Source: Gnetum montanum (lineage: Eukaryota > Streptophyta > Gnetopsida > Gnetales > Gnetaceae). Taken from it: DNA of 64,000 nt. A program made the position numbers and the translations under genes. The notes below the pieces were generated by a model. It did not search any database. It was given only the letters and a program-made list of their open reading frames with translations, and had not been told where the DNA came from. How positions within the stretch are numbered: the first letter of the stretch is position 1; the number at the start of each line of letters is the position of its first letter. The stretch is taken from contig MNCI01001939.1 in the NCBI GenBank assembly GCA_015680685.1, forward strand, positions 119,941-183,940. The letters are read 5' to 3'. Shown piece after piece: positions 45,204 to 56,653 of this stretch.

Positions 45204-48200
45204 AATCTCTTTAAAGTAAGTCATTTGTAGTTTACACGCAACGCAATCGTTACATTTCTCACAACCGCACGCCACAACAGCACACACGCATACTCACATT
45301 AACTACTGAGTTTATTTGGAGGTATCTGGGCCTTGGTGTTGCCAGAGACCAGCAGGCACCTAAATCCTATTCGAGGACACTTGTTGGTGGTAGCGTCCCA
45401 AATGGTCACCAACAATATGTTTATGGTTTCTCTAGGACTACCCCCATTCGTAAACCTTGGCGCTGAAGTCTTTTAAATCCTAACACTTCTAGTCTAGCAG
45501 GTCCATCTGCATCTGCTATTCTATTATTGCACAGGTAGCCTCAACATTCTGACACGTAATTGTTCAAAACCTGGTGTAGTCTACCACAGCCATGCACCAA
45601 TCCTTATTGTTAATATCGTAGGGTATGAAGAACTCGTTCCTTGACATGAGATCCTCCACCTTGGCCCTCAAGTTGGCCTCCCTTTGCTCAGCCTTCTAGA
45701 CCCATTTTCATAGGTCCTTGTTGACATGCTTGTACTCCCACAGGGAGCAGGCCGAGTGCAAAGTGCATTTGCAAATCTCGTCATATGCATGACAAGACAC
45801 CTCAGTTGCTTTAGGTAGGAATGTGGACACGACATTGACTTTCAAAGGTTGTGTTAGGTCCCATTAGAGCACACTAGTCGCATTAGTATAGCATAAGTAG
45901 CAAATGCAAGAAATCTTAGCATAACAATACAAAAGCAAATAACACTACTACTTACCCACTTCAGGGTCCACCTACTGAAGATGGCTGATCATGTCGTCGA
46001 CAATCCCTTGCATAAACACGAACTTGTCAGGGACCTCAGCCCATGATTCCACATGAATTGGAGAAGGTCCTGTAGCACCAGTGGTAGTGTCTATCACATA
46101 ACCAAACACATTAGCAAAAACTAAAATTGACTATGATAAGGAAGACATATTGCCAAACTCACCAATGTCCGATTGCTCTCTCTCTTCTTGCTGATGCAAG
46201 AAGATGGCGGTGGCCTGACGAAAGGTTCCTGTCGAGTCCCTACGGACCTCCTCTTTATACACTGGTGCTTTTCCTTTGAGGAGACCAGCATTTTTTTTAT
46301 TCAAGGAAGGCTTCTCTTCGCCAATAGGAGGATTCTCCCTAAGAACAAGAGCCCCTGCCTTAGCCGTAGGAGCTCCCTTCTTCTTGACCGTGGTCCTTCT
46401 CTCTGAGGTTGTGGCCTCCATGTCTTTATTCTTCATCCCTATCTTAAGGGCTGACACCTCTTTATCGCCTTCTTCTTCTTCCTCTTCTTTTGGTGGTTAA
46501 GAAGTTCATTTGCATTAGCTTAAAGAAAGTTAGCCTAAGGCAAATGCTATGCTATGCTATGCCACCTAGCGTAGCAGACAACAACAAATGAAGCATTAAA
46601 CCAAAGTGCTTACCAATAGGAGGTTGCGTCCTCTACAGTTTAAGCCGCAGTCTTCACCCTTCCTCCTCCTCCATGCAAAGGGTTTTCTTAGCTAGGGGAG
46701 GCCTCTTCCACCACAACTTATTGGCCATAGTTTCAGCTATGAGACATTCACCCTATGACATGCTACCATCTACGGTGAGGGATGTCTCTCCTATGCTATC
46801 CTGGCCACAAACGTTGTGGGCCACCCGATCCTTAGTCGTTACAGAAAATGACTTCCCAATTATTTTTGGGGGATCTTGGGCTTGGGTGGTTTAAAGGACC
46901 TGGTGAATCCATGGTCTAGAAATCTGGTCGTGATTTCACATGACCCAGAATTCTTTCTCCTGAACCACCAGGAACTTAGCAAAACGCTTAAGGTAGCCTA
47001 TGTAAAAGGCATAATGGATGTTGGAAAGGGACTCCATTTTCTTATGGTGCCCAAAGATTTCAATTTGCAAGCCTTTACATAGAGACTTGGCTCAGTTGTA
47101 ATGGGCCCCCTCCTCCATAACCTCATGAATTATCCAAGCCTGCTCAATCCCTAGGACCTTTCCTTGGGTAAGTAGCTGAGGGAATGCTCAAGTGCAGAAA
47201 ATAGGGTAAACCTCCTTGGCAGGTCCATCTTTGAGCTTCTTCATGGGGAGCCCCTTGCGCTCCTTGGTAAGCCCTAAGCACTCCTGGATGTCCTTCTTCT
47301 AAAGAGTCAACTCCGTCTTGGACTTCAACCCTATTAGAATGCCATTGGCAGGGACACTAAAGAGGTCCGTAAACAGCTGGTTATTGATGTCAGTGACCAC
47401 TTGCACACCATGGACACGCAGGTGGAAGCAGCTCACCTTGTTAGAAAAGGATTCAACCAGGGAGAGCATCTCGGCTACAGGAACATTTAGATTCAGGGCC
47501 AGGAATAAATCCATATGCCTTGCCTTTTCAATGTTTTAGACCAGGGAGTTTAAGGCCCCGCCATTAGGTAGCATTGGCTTGTCTCTACTTCTCCATATTT
47601 GAAGTAGACATTCACCCCCTGTGTCTCGGAGGTTACCACTGTCACCTCTTGGGGCTTCCTCGTCCCTGCAACAATTTCACAAAAAATGTTTAGCAAAAAA
47701 TGTAGAAAATACAAAAATTGCAAAGGCACTTAAGCATGTGGCACTTATTGGTTAACCTACCAGGTCAGTATAGTAGTGGGAACTATGGGAGTTCAACCAA
47801 AACTTGTTCAACCATGACTGGTTTGAAGGGTTCTACTCACTTTCCATCCAACCAACCCTGTCTCTTGCACTGGTTGTAGGGAATAGAATATATGCCTAGA
47901 TAGGTGTGGTATTCACCCCTGCATTGACCGACCACGCTCGCCCGTAGGTTCTTAGCAGAAGAGAACTCCTACAAGGATATCTGGGCTTTAGCCAGTAAAA
48001 TGGATAGGTCATGAACCCCATCCTCGTTGATGAGGAACCTGGTAACAAATGCATACTATTAGCATTAGGCCAATATGGCCAGCGTTGCACAAACAAAGCA
48101 GAACAAGGCTACAAAACTCATCCACCAGCATAGTAGACAGTTCCTTGAAGGTTCTGGAAGCACGTCGTCATAAAACATGTGAGGAGTAGTGTGTTGAAAT

Positions 48201-49539
48201 GGTGGTAGCAACTGTACTCAAGCATCTCCTAGATCCAGGCCAAGCACCTTATCCCTGTTGGGCATTGACTGGATCCTTCTCCCTACTCGCTAGTGATTGT
48301 CCCATCGGTCAAAAACCTCAGAATTCCTCGACTTGCCCCAAGAAAAATGGCTTTTGTTATGCCGACCGCCTCCTCCTCCTCTAGGGATTACCAAACAATT
48401 ACACTGAAGTGGTCGAGGAGGAATTGTAGGAAGTCTTGTGCACCTTTCCTGAACTAAACCCCCTTCTCTCCCATATGTATTTGGGGAGGAGGAGCATTAG
48501 CCATAGGTCTGCTCACATGACATAGAACCCCTCTAACTTCTAAAATAATCAACTTGGGCCTCAACCCCACCCTGCGCAACCAAATCAACAAGTGTTAGCA
48601 TCATGTCTAAGTACAATACATGTGCAACATAGCAACATCTAGTAGTTCATGTATACAACGTAGCATAACCCTCTTCCCACACATAGCGTAGCAAGAACAT
48701 GAAAGTGCTAGAGTAGCAAAATAGCCTAGCGTAGCAACAAAACAAGTAACAACATACCCTAATAAAACACATGTTGCACTATCGCATCACACATGGCCCA
48801 ATCCTCCTGAGGGTTCTACATTACACCATTCGAAGGCCAAGTAACTTAAACTATCCAAGCCCCCGTGGTTATGACAACTGCGGCAGTGGTGGCTTAAGCG
48901 ACTTTGCATGCAACTATGACATAACGTTTATGCATCTGCCATGGCTGAAATGGCAACAACAGTGATGCAAAGGTCAAAATGATGCAATGATAGAAAACAT
49001 AGATGGCCGAGACTAGGATACACAATGAAAGTAGAAAACACAAAAAGGATAATAGGATTGTGAAAAAAGAAGAGGAAGCATAGTAACCTACAAGGTCAAC
49101 GGCATGTCCTTTCATGCCATTACATGCACTTGTGTCATGTGCCCTAGGGTTTTCTTCGCCTCCTCAACCTTTGCAAGCACCAGATGAGTATGTTCCTTCT
49201 TAGGAGCCATCATCTTGTTTGCTGACTTCTCTTCTTCGCTATGCGGGAAATGCCTTCATAGTTGTTAGCACAATTGCTTTGTGCTTCGAAATTGCCTTGT
49301 GCTCCGATGTGGGCTCTGCGCTCTTACTGTGAGAATGGCAAGATTACCAGGGTTCAACCCATATTTATGGCCATAATGGCAAGAAAGGGAAACTTGCTGC
49401 TCTCTCTCTCCGATTAATGCAGAGTGCGTTGTACAGCGTAGCATGCTCGCCACGACATCATAGCACTGTTAGCATTAAAGCCTTGACACGATTCAAGCCA
49501 ACTATTTTCTTTCCCAAAAATTAAAAATATATTTGTTTT

Positions 49540-50060
49540 CATTATGGGTCTGAAAAGACCTTAAACTAGCAATCTTAGCAATTACAGCGTTACCGGTATG
49601 AAAAGACCCTAAACTAGCAATCCTAGTGTAGTTGCACCTTTAATGGTCCGAAAAGACCCTAAACTAGCAATTTTGACCTCATTAGACATTCATAGTCCGC
49701 AATGACGTTAAACTAGCAATTCCACACTCTTACATGGGCAGTTTCGCATCTTCTCATAATTTCGCACCTTCACATTGGTAGTTTCGCAATTTTTAGCAGT
49801 TTTGTTTTTTCATGTCAGTAGTTCGCATTTTGCATTAACGATTTTGCATTCCTCATACCTACAATTTTCTGCTTTGTATACTACCATTTTTCATGTTACG
49901 ATCTTGCATGTTACAATTTGGTAGCCCGCAATGATACTAAACTAGTAGCTTGGCATTTGCATGTTAACAGTTTCACAGCTTCATACTTTTGCATCAACAA
50001 TTTTACATCTTTAGGAGTTCTGCACTCTTATGTCTTGGTGGTCCACCATGACCTCAAACT
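49540..50060. repeat. Boundary repeats, right of antisense gene (inner Tat)
   Basis: About six dispersed copies of GGTCCGAAAAGACCCTAAACTAGCAA-type units (near 49545, 49600, 49650, 49705, 49925, 50045), with short TTTCGCA/TTTGCAT-rich spacers. They lie between the antisense gene start and pol. Confidence 0.75.
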
Positions 50061-50188
50061 GGCAAACTTTTAATCCTTATATCATCATACTTTGCAAGTT
50101 GCATCTCGTCACTATTTTGCAAATTTTCATTAAACACAATCTCTACATACAGATGCCTCGTAACCAGGCTTTCGTCTCATTTTGGCAG

Positions 50189-53100
50189 GTTGAGCAAGAG
50201 ATGGAAATCCATTACGACCTCTCCATGCCCTTAACATTAGTAGGGCCAAATGGCAAGCTTGCAAGATAATTGAACCCCAACTTGATTGACTAAGGGTCAA
50301 CCACAACTAGCACTATAGCAACCTTAGAAGCATCCCCAGACTAGCCGTAGCTTCTGGTCCAAGCACTAGACTTAGAAGCCAGGGATGTAACCGAGGACCC
50401 TCTCGTCAAAACGCTTGTGATCACATCTAAAGGAGAGTTAAAATTGTTAAAATTCAGCTCTCTCTTAGACACACAAATGCACAACAATGTTGCCAAGATT
50501 CTACAAGACAACATCAATGCCTTTGCATGGTCGTACAGTGACATGCCAGGTCTAGATCCATGGTTGATTCAGCACAACATCGTCCTAGACCCATACATGA
50601 AGGCAGTTAAGTAGAAGGCTCACAAAGTTAAGCTAGAAATCGCACTAGCCATGAGGAATGAAATCACCAAGCTATACCAAGCTAGTTTCATCCACGCAGT
50701 TGACTACTGAGAGTGGGTGTCCAACATCATTATGGTTTCAAAGAAAATGGGAGGAATACAAATCTGTAGAGACTTCCAAGACTTGAACAAGGCAACGATC
50801 AAGGACGATTTTTTACTTCCAAGCATTGATCAGCTCATCGACACCATGGCTAGTCATGCTCTGCTATCCTTCATGGATAGTTTCTCCGGATATAACCAAA
50901 TCCACATTAACCCAGTGCACCAGCTGACAACAACCTTCATAACCCCATGGGGTACCTTCTACTATACCATGATGCCTTTTAGGCTTAGAAATGCTAGGGC
51001 AACCTACCAGTGAGCCATGACCTACATTTTTAGCGACTATATCCTAGAAACATTAAACAACTATGTGGATGATATAACAGTGAAGTCCAAGGAGGCAGCT
51101 GATCACCCATGCAATCTAGGGGTAGTCCTCAAGTGCTGTCAAATGCATGACTTATGCCTCAATCCTAAGAAGTGCATTTTCGGGGTGAAAATCAGGCACA
51201 TGTTAGGATTCGTGGTATCAGAGGCCAAAATACCGGTGGACCCTGACAAGGTTAAGGCCATCGTCGTCTTGGTGCCTCCCACAAACCTTAAGGAGTTACG
51301 TGGTTTGCAAGGTAGGGTGCAATTCATTTGAAGGTTTATATTAAGGTTGATTGACAAGTTACACCCCATGCAACATCTTCTAAAGAAGGGGGTTAACTTT
51401 GAATGGACAAGCCAGTGTCAACAAGCCTTCGATGACCTGAAGGAAGGGCTTTTATACCTTCCAATTGTGCATCCGCCATAAAGGGATAAATCCTTCTTCA
51501 TCTACCTCACCACCTCTGACACATCTATCGTGACACTGCTATGTCAGAAATGAGACAATGGTTCTGAGATACCAGTGTATTATCTAAGCCATGCACTAAT
51601 ATTGAACGAGGTGAAATACAACGAAGTGGAGAGGAATTGCCTTGCCTTAGTGTTTGCACTAAAAAAGTGGGGTCATTACCTATTTGGTAGTATGACTAAC
51701 ATCATTTGCAAAAGCAACATACTCTGGGCTATCACCAACAACCTATAAAAAAGTAGCAAGATAGCCCAATGGAAAGCAATAAACACAGAGTTCGATTTAT
51801 ACTATGTAAGTCAATCGTTAACAAAGGGTCAAGCCATAGCGACCCAACTCACAGCCTTTCCAGTCAATGACCAAGCAACCATAGACCTCAAATTCTAAGA
51901 TAAACATGTTAGCATTGTTAACATAGTCCCATCACATCTCGAAGCCACTCTACACTTTGACGGCACCTCAACCGTGTGAGGAGGTAGCGATGCTACCACC
52001 ATCAGGTTCCCCTCTAGGGAAATGCATCCATCTACTTATTGTTTTACGTTCCCTTGCACCAACAATGTGGCAGAGTATGAGGGGTTACTCAGAAGCCTAT
52101 TAACTGCCCGAGCACTACGCATACAACACTTGGCAATCTGCGGAGATTCACAACTAGTTGTGAATCAAATCACCGAGGTCTACGCCTGCAAGGCTACGTA
52201 CCTGCAACCCTACGATGACCTAGTAAAAACCCTGCTTAAGCAATTTGGAACCCCAGATGTAGAACACATGCCACGCAACAAGAAAACTATGGTAGATGCC
52301 TTAGCTACCCTTGCGTTAAACATTCCATCACATTCCTTTCCAAACCTGCCAACTTCAATTATTGAATGCATAGAGCCTATAACTTAGGTGGAACACATGG
52401 CCTCTGTTAGTGCTGCAGATACCCAGGAGTAGTACGCCAACATTAAAGCTTACCTACAACACGGTGAACCCCCAGGTGGATTGACATCTTCCCAGAGAGA
52501 TGCAATCCATAAGCATGCTCTGTAATACATTCTCATGGAGAATGAAGCCTTCTAACGATGTTCCTATGATGGGATATTGTTGGCATGCGTGGGTGGGGAG
52601 CAGGCGTAGAAGGTAGTTAATGAAGTGCATGAGGGGCTGTGTGGTGGACACATAGCACCTAGGGCTATGGCTATGAAAATCAGACGCCTAAGGTACTACT
52701 AGCTCCACATGGAGCATGACTTTCTGTCAAAAGTCAAGATGTGTGACACGTGCCAGAGATATGCAAATCTCATACATGTAGCACCCATGGACTTGCACCC
52801 AACGCAGATCACCTGGTCCTTCCAACGATGGGGGCTAGACCTCATAGGGCCCATCATGCCTAAGTCCTCCATAGGGCATAGTTTCATTATCACCGCCACT
52901 GAGTATTTTACTAACTGGGTGGAAGCTATCCCCCTGAGGAAGACAACGTCTCAGCAAATTTACCATTTCATCCTGGACAACATCGTAACAAGATTTGGGC
53001 TTCCAATGACTATTGTGACTGACAATGGGCCACAGTTTAACAGTACGAAAACCTGAACCTTCTACAACAATCTAAGCATTAAGCAATCATTCTCCTCCCC

Positions 53101-53671
53101 CTATTATCTATAGGTGAATGGATAGGTAGAGGCTACAAATAAGTCCATCATCAACTTGCTGAAGTAGATGCTTAGCAATAGCAAGAGGCGATGGCACAAG
53201 CAAATCCTCTATGTTCTGTGGGCCTATCGGACAACGTGCAGGACCGCAACAAGTAAGACTCCTTACAACCTTGTTTATGGATTTGAAGTTATGTTGCCTC
53301 ATGAGTTGCAGGTACCATCACTCCAGATGATCCTTTCCAACATTGTGAGGAAAGCTCAGAACAATGAGTCACGGATCATTGACCTTGACTCAATAGAGGA
53401 GGAGTGTGCGCAGACACTGAGACGCATAGAGCACTACTAAAGAAAGTAGTAGTAAAAGCACTGTGTAGACCCGCATCGACAGCCAATGTAGAAGGGAGAC
53501 CTCATCTTGAAGGCTATCCATGAACACGTGAGAAAATTCTCAGCCAACTGGGAAGGTCCTTACGTAGTCATTAAAGCCTTCGAGAATGGAGTCTTCAAGC
53601 TGGCAGACATGGACAGTAATGAGTTTGCCTACCTGGTGAATCACTTGTACCTCAAGCTATACTACGTCTGA
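50189..53671 (+). pseudogene. Inner Tat pol: RT, RNase H, second RNase H, integrase
   Basis: Copies element RNA and integrates the DNA. It begins after TTTTGGCAG (acceptor-like, AG 50187-50188) or from ATG 50153. RT 50717-51440: 'GGIQICRDFQDLNKATI', 'LLSFMDSFSGYNQI', catalytic YVDD at 51062-51073. RNase H 51487-51900. Second, archaeal-type RNase H 51955-52345 with 'FDGTS', 'TNNVAEYEGLL', 'CGDSQLVV' and 'DALATLA' (D-E-D-D present), diagnostic of Tat. Integrase: 'HEGLCGGH' and 'CDTC' zinc finger (52628-52760), 'WGLDLIGPI', 'VTDNGPQF' and a following Glu as DDE, C-terminal 'NWEGPYVVIKAF', stop 53671. Many TAG/TGA stops (for example 51012, 51329, 52386, 53054), so inactive. Confidence 0.92.
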
Positions 53672-53689
53672 AGCATGGCAACAACCACC

Positions 53690-53962
53690 ATCATCTGCAA
53701 TGATGTTAAACTAGCAGCATTGAGTAGCATATGCAATGACGTTAAATTAGAAGGATCGAGCAGGGTCCGCAATGATGTTAAACTAGCAGCATTGAGCACC
53801 GTCCGCTATGATGATAAACTAGCAACAATAACAAGTAGTGTCCACTACGATGTTAAGCTAGCATGTACGGTCTACTGGGAGCTTAAATCAACACAACGGT
53901 CCACTGAGACCTTAAACCAGCACACAGTGTACCAAGACCTTAAACTGGGTTCGTGTCACCTC
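53690..53962. repeat. Tandem repeats in inner Tat 3' UTR
   Basis: About eight units of 29-37 bp built on TCCGCAATGATGTTAAACTAGCA, starting 19 bp after the pol stop. Tandem repeats in the 3' UTR are a known feature of Tat-lineage elements. The same core flanks the antisense gene. Confidence 0.85.
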
Positions 53963-55020
53963 CCTAGCATGCATTTGCGCTAAGTACACATCAAATGAGC
54001 ATGCGCAATGCTAACGCACGAGTGGGGTGTCGTAGTTCCAGAACGTGGTCCACAACACAATGTGGACATGCTCTGGAACACACATGATGCTTCCACCCTT
54101 GGCATTGTGTTGATCCTCTGGAGATGTCATACGACATTGCTCTGGCCCTTTGGACCTACTGTTGCCACGACCCCTTTGCCTTGATGGTAGTTTCTCAACC
54201 AGTGCCTGCAGCTAGAGTTCCAGTAGTATTTTGGCCCAACCACAATATTGTTATCCTCTAGCCCCCTACCAATGGTGTTTGGCTATATGGTAGCTGATCT
54301 CATAGTTGAACTGAGAATGCATGCCTGTAGCAAGGATTCTAGTGCATTCACACTCATAGCGATGCCTTCGAGGCTAGTTCTTCCATGCTGATGCTGCCAA
54401 GGCTGTTGCTGGCCTTCTTGCTTTGGACATCGTACACTAGTAACGATGTCCAACAGCTTCAAAAATGCCTCCAGCCAGTAAGACCTTTACCCTTGCTAGC
54501 CGAAGGCACGTCATATCATAGCAACAAATGCCACGACATCACGAAGTGAGTGCCTCGACTAGCTTGACTACTCTAGAGTGTAATCCCCATGACGCGCATA
54601 ACACAGCTCGTCACATGGGAAACATTAGTGCAAACTCCATGATGGGTGTAACGTAGCTCGCCCCATGGAAAGCATCTATAGGTAGGCCGAAACCCTACGC
54701 GGATGTAACGTAACTCATCCTAGGAAAGACACCTGTCCTACAGGAGGTCGAAGGTCAGTAGAAGCAAAGATGAAAACACAAACAACTCTCTCATGAGCAC
54801 TCTAATGAGGGATTCGGCTAAACCTAATTTTTTTCCTTCTCTTGTGTCTCCTTCCTCCCTGCTTCACCTCTTCACTCCAATGCAAAACTCTCAAGTGTAG
54901 CCAAGTGACATCTCGATACTCACCGAGCAACAACCTCAGCATTCTGGCTTTTGTGGTGTTTCGTATTTTTTGTTAACATTTATCAAGCCCATTCTCTAGA
55001 CGTCAACAAAGAGGAGCCAA
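53963..55020. other. Inner Tat 3' untranslated region
   Basis: Noncoding. Around 54575-54730 there are three copies of a 55-60 bp unit with TGTAACGTAGCTCGCCCCATGGAAAGCATC. AACAAAGAGGAGCCAA just before 55021 is a weak polypurine-tract candidate. Confidence 0.6.
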
Positions 55021-56648
55021 TGAAACACCCCAAAAATTCAAAGGCATGCATGCTTCACCAGGCGTTGCAGTTCACATAGTGCTACAGCAGTTCTTCAGGA
55101 GGAGAATGCTCTGAATTCAGGCTGGCCAATTTGGGAAGTTTTCTACTTTAGGTGTAAACAGGCTCTATGGATCATCTTGCCTGTCCACCTAAGTAGTTTA
55201 CCCAGCTGATAGCCTGCTTAGAAGCAATGCATAGAGTTGATAGTAGCACCTAGGATGCACGAAATAGTTTGGCAAGTTTTCTAAGTCATGGAGTTTTCTA
55301 CGCTATGCAATACCTCACTATGTAGCATAGCAAGCTTTAGAAAATGTTTGTAGAATGAAGTGCCACGCTATGCTATGCTACGCAATGTAGCATAGTGTAG
55401 CAAAAGCTATACAGTAAGTTCCTTCACCTGACTTCAAGTCCTTCAGCAATGTCTCTTCCCATCAGAAAGCGAAGGACCATGTTTGCTACTATGCTATGCT
55501 GAGCTACATGGTGCAGCAAGGCATAGCAATTTTGTGAGGGTGACAAAAGACAACTCAAATGGCAAGATCAACAAGTTTGCAAGTCTCGCAACGCAAGAAG
55601 CAAAGTTTGTAGATTGGCAAATTTTTTGCGACTAAGGCTAGTCACTATGCCACACTACACTACATAGCGTAGCATAGCGTAGCAAGCATGCAGCCCACAT
55701 GTAGTGGAACGCACGACAAGTTGCTACACTATGCCAAACATGCTACGCTACGAAAAATAGCAAAGCATGCAAGTGGTTGTGCAACATCAATGCACGTCAC
55801 CTAATTGAACTATTGGCACATGTCTCTAGATGCTGATGATGCAATTATGACATAGTAGGCTCATAGTTATAGCATGGCAAACTCATAGTCACAATGGTCA
55901 TGCATGTCCAACGGTCATGATGGCACATGCAACACATACAAGTCAGTGTGGGCCCGAGGCATGTGGCATCCAAACCATCCTTTTCACATGTCCTTTAGTC
56001 CTATAAATACCCCAATGAGTAATGCTAAAGAGACTTCTGGCACTCAGGCTCTTTTCTACACACGGTTGGTTCTGGAGACCTTTCTGTAACAAACAAGCAA
56101 GTGGGCATTGTAACATTGAGCATTGTAAAATTTTTGTTTCACATTGCAAATAGTTAACATTCTCAGCTAGTATTTTGTTCTATCCCCCTTCTACCACCTT
56201 GGTTGAATTTTTGCATTATCAGCTCCTAAGTTCACGCCCAAGCGGACAACTGTCTTTGCTCTACACGTCTTGGTTACTCTTGGGATCTCTACACTCCACA
56301 ACGCTGTGCAACCAACTATATCCATCCTGATAGAGAAAACTTGTAGCTTCAAAGAAGTGAATTTTTCTAACTACATTTTACTTTGTTTCCTACTTATTAC
56401 TACGTTTTACACTATTTTTTCCCTCTTTGCATTTAAGCATTACATTGCACTATCATTTCTATTTTCAAACTACACGTTGCAAAAGGCTATATAGACATCG
56501 ACTAAGTCCTTGTCTAATCAACCAGACCATTCAGGGTGCCCCATATTCATTCACGCCCAGCGTGGCCCCCCCACAGATACAGGGTCAAGACTGCCATGAC
56601 CGTCGACCCCTTGGTGTTTTCCAGCCATCGACGTTTTCGATTGCTACA
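55021..56648 (+). repeat. Inner Tat 3' LTR
   Basis: 1,628 bp, starts TGAAACACCCC and ends GCTACA, with both termini intact. TATAAATA at 56002-56009. The palindromic GCTACGCTATGCTA words recur at 55340-55760. Confidence 0.92.
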
Positions 56649-56653
56649 ATACC
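56649..56653. other. Target-site duplication, right copy (inner Tat)
   Basis: ATACC, matches 27637-27641. Confidence 0.85.

Larger units (their letters stand above)
42686..45414 (+). mobile_element. LTR-like insertion, probably solo LTR or short LTR element
   Basis: Starts TGTTGGCACATT and ends GGTCACCAACA (6-bp inverted ends TGTTGG/CCAACA). It is flanked by ATATG at 42681-42685 and 45415-45419. It interrupts exon 7 of the antisense gene, which aligns to the outer copy on both sides. TATAAAAA lies at 44251-44258. It includes a 497-bp gap, so a second LTR could be hidden. Alanine/threonine- and arginine-rich frames near 43107-43559 look GC-rich and non-genic. Confidence 0.7.
42097..49213 (-). 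pseudogene. Antisense multi-exon cargo gene of inner Tat
   Basis: Opposite strand to gag-pol, between protease and pol. Inferred exons: 49213-49092 (MMAPKKEHTHLVLAK), 48571-~48123, 48038-47761, 47665-46614, 46486-46163, 46090-45956, 45873-42320 (contains the insertion 42686-45414) and 42257-42097. Splice-like signals include donors GTAGGT, GTAAGC, GTGAGT, GTAAGT, GTTAGT and acceptors GCGCAG, TACCAG, TTGCAG, GTGATAG. Exon 2 has 'LIILEVRGVLCHV' and 'FLLDHFSVIVW', FCP1/NIF HAD-like with Glu for the nucleophile Asp. Exon 4: 'MDLFLALNLNVPVAEML', 'GKVLGIEQAWI'. Exons 5-8: Lys/Glu-rich, coiled-coil-like, acidic end. All but exon 1 align with the outer copy. Stops are mostly at Gln/Trp codons. Product unknown. 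Confidence 0.72.
27642..56648 (+). mobile_element. Inner Tat (Ogre-like) Ty3/Gypsy element, complete, 29 kb with nested insertions
   Basis: Two direct LTRs (27642-29259, 55021-56648) with TG...CA ends (decayed in the left LTR) and perfect 5-bp flanks ATACC. Order: LTR, primer site, gag, protease, repeat block, antisense gene, repeat block, pol (RT, RNase H, second RNase H, integrase), repeat block, 3' UTR, LTR. The second RNase H and the TNNVAEYEGL box mark the Tat lineage. Without the 8-kb nested element it is about 21 kb, in the Ogre size range. Coding regions carry many stops. Confidence 0.9.
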
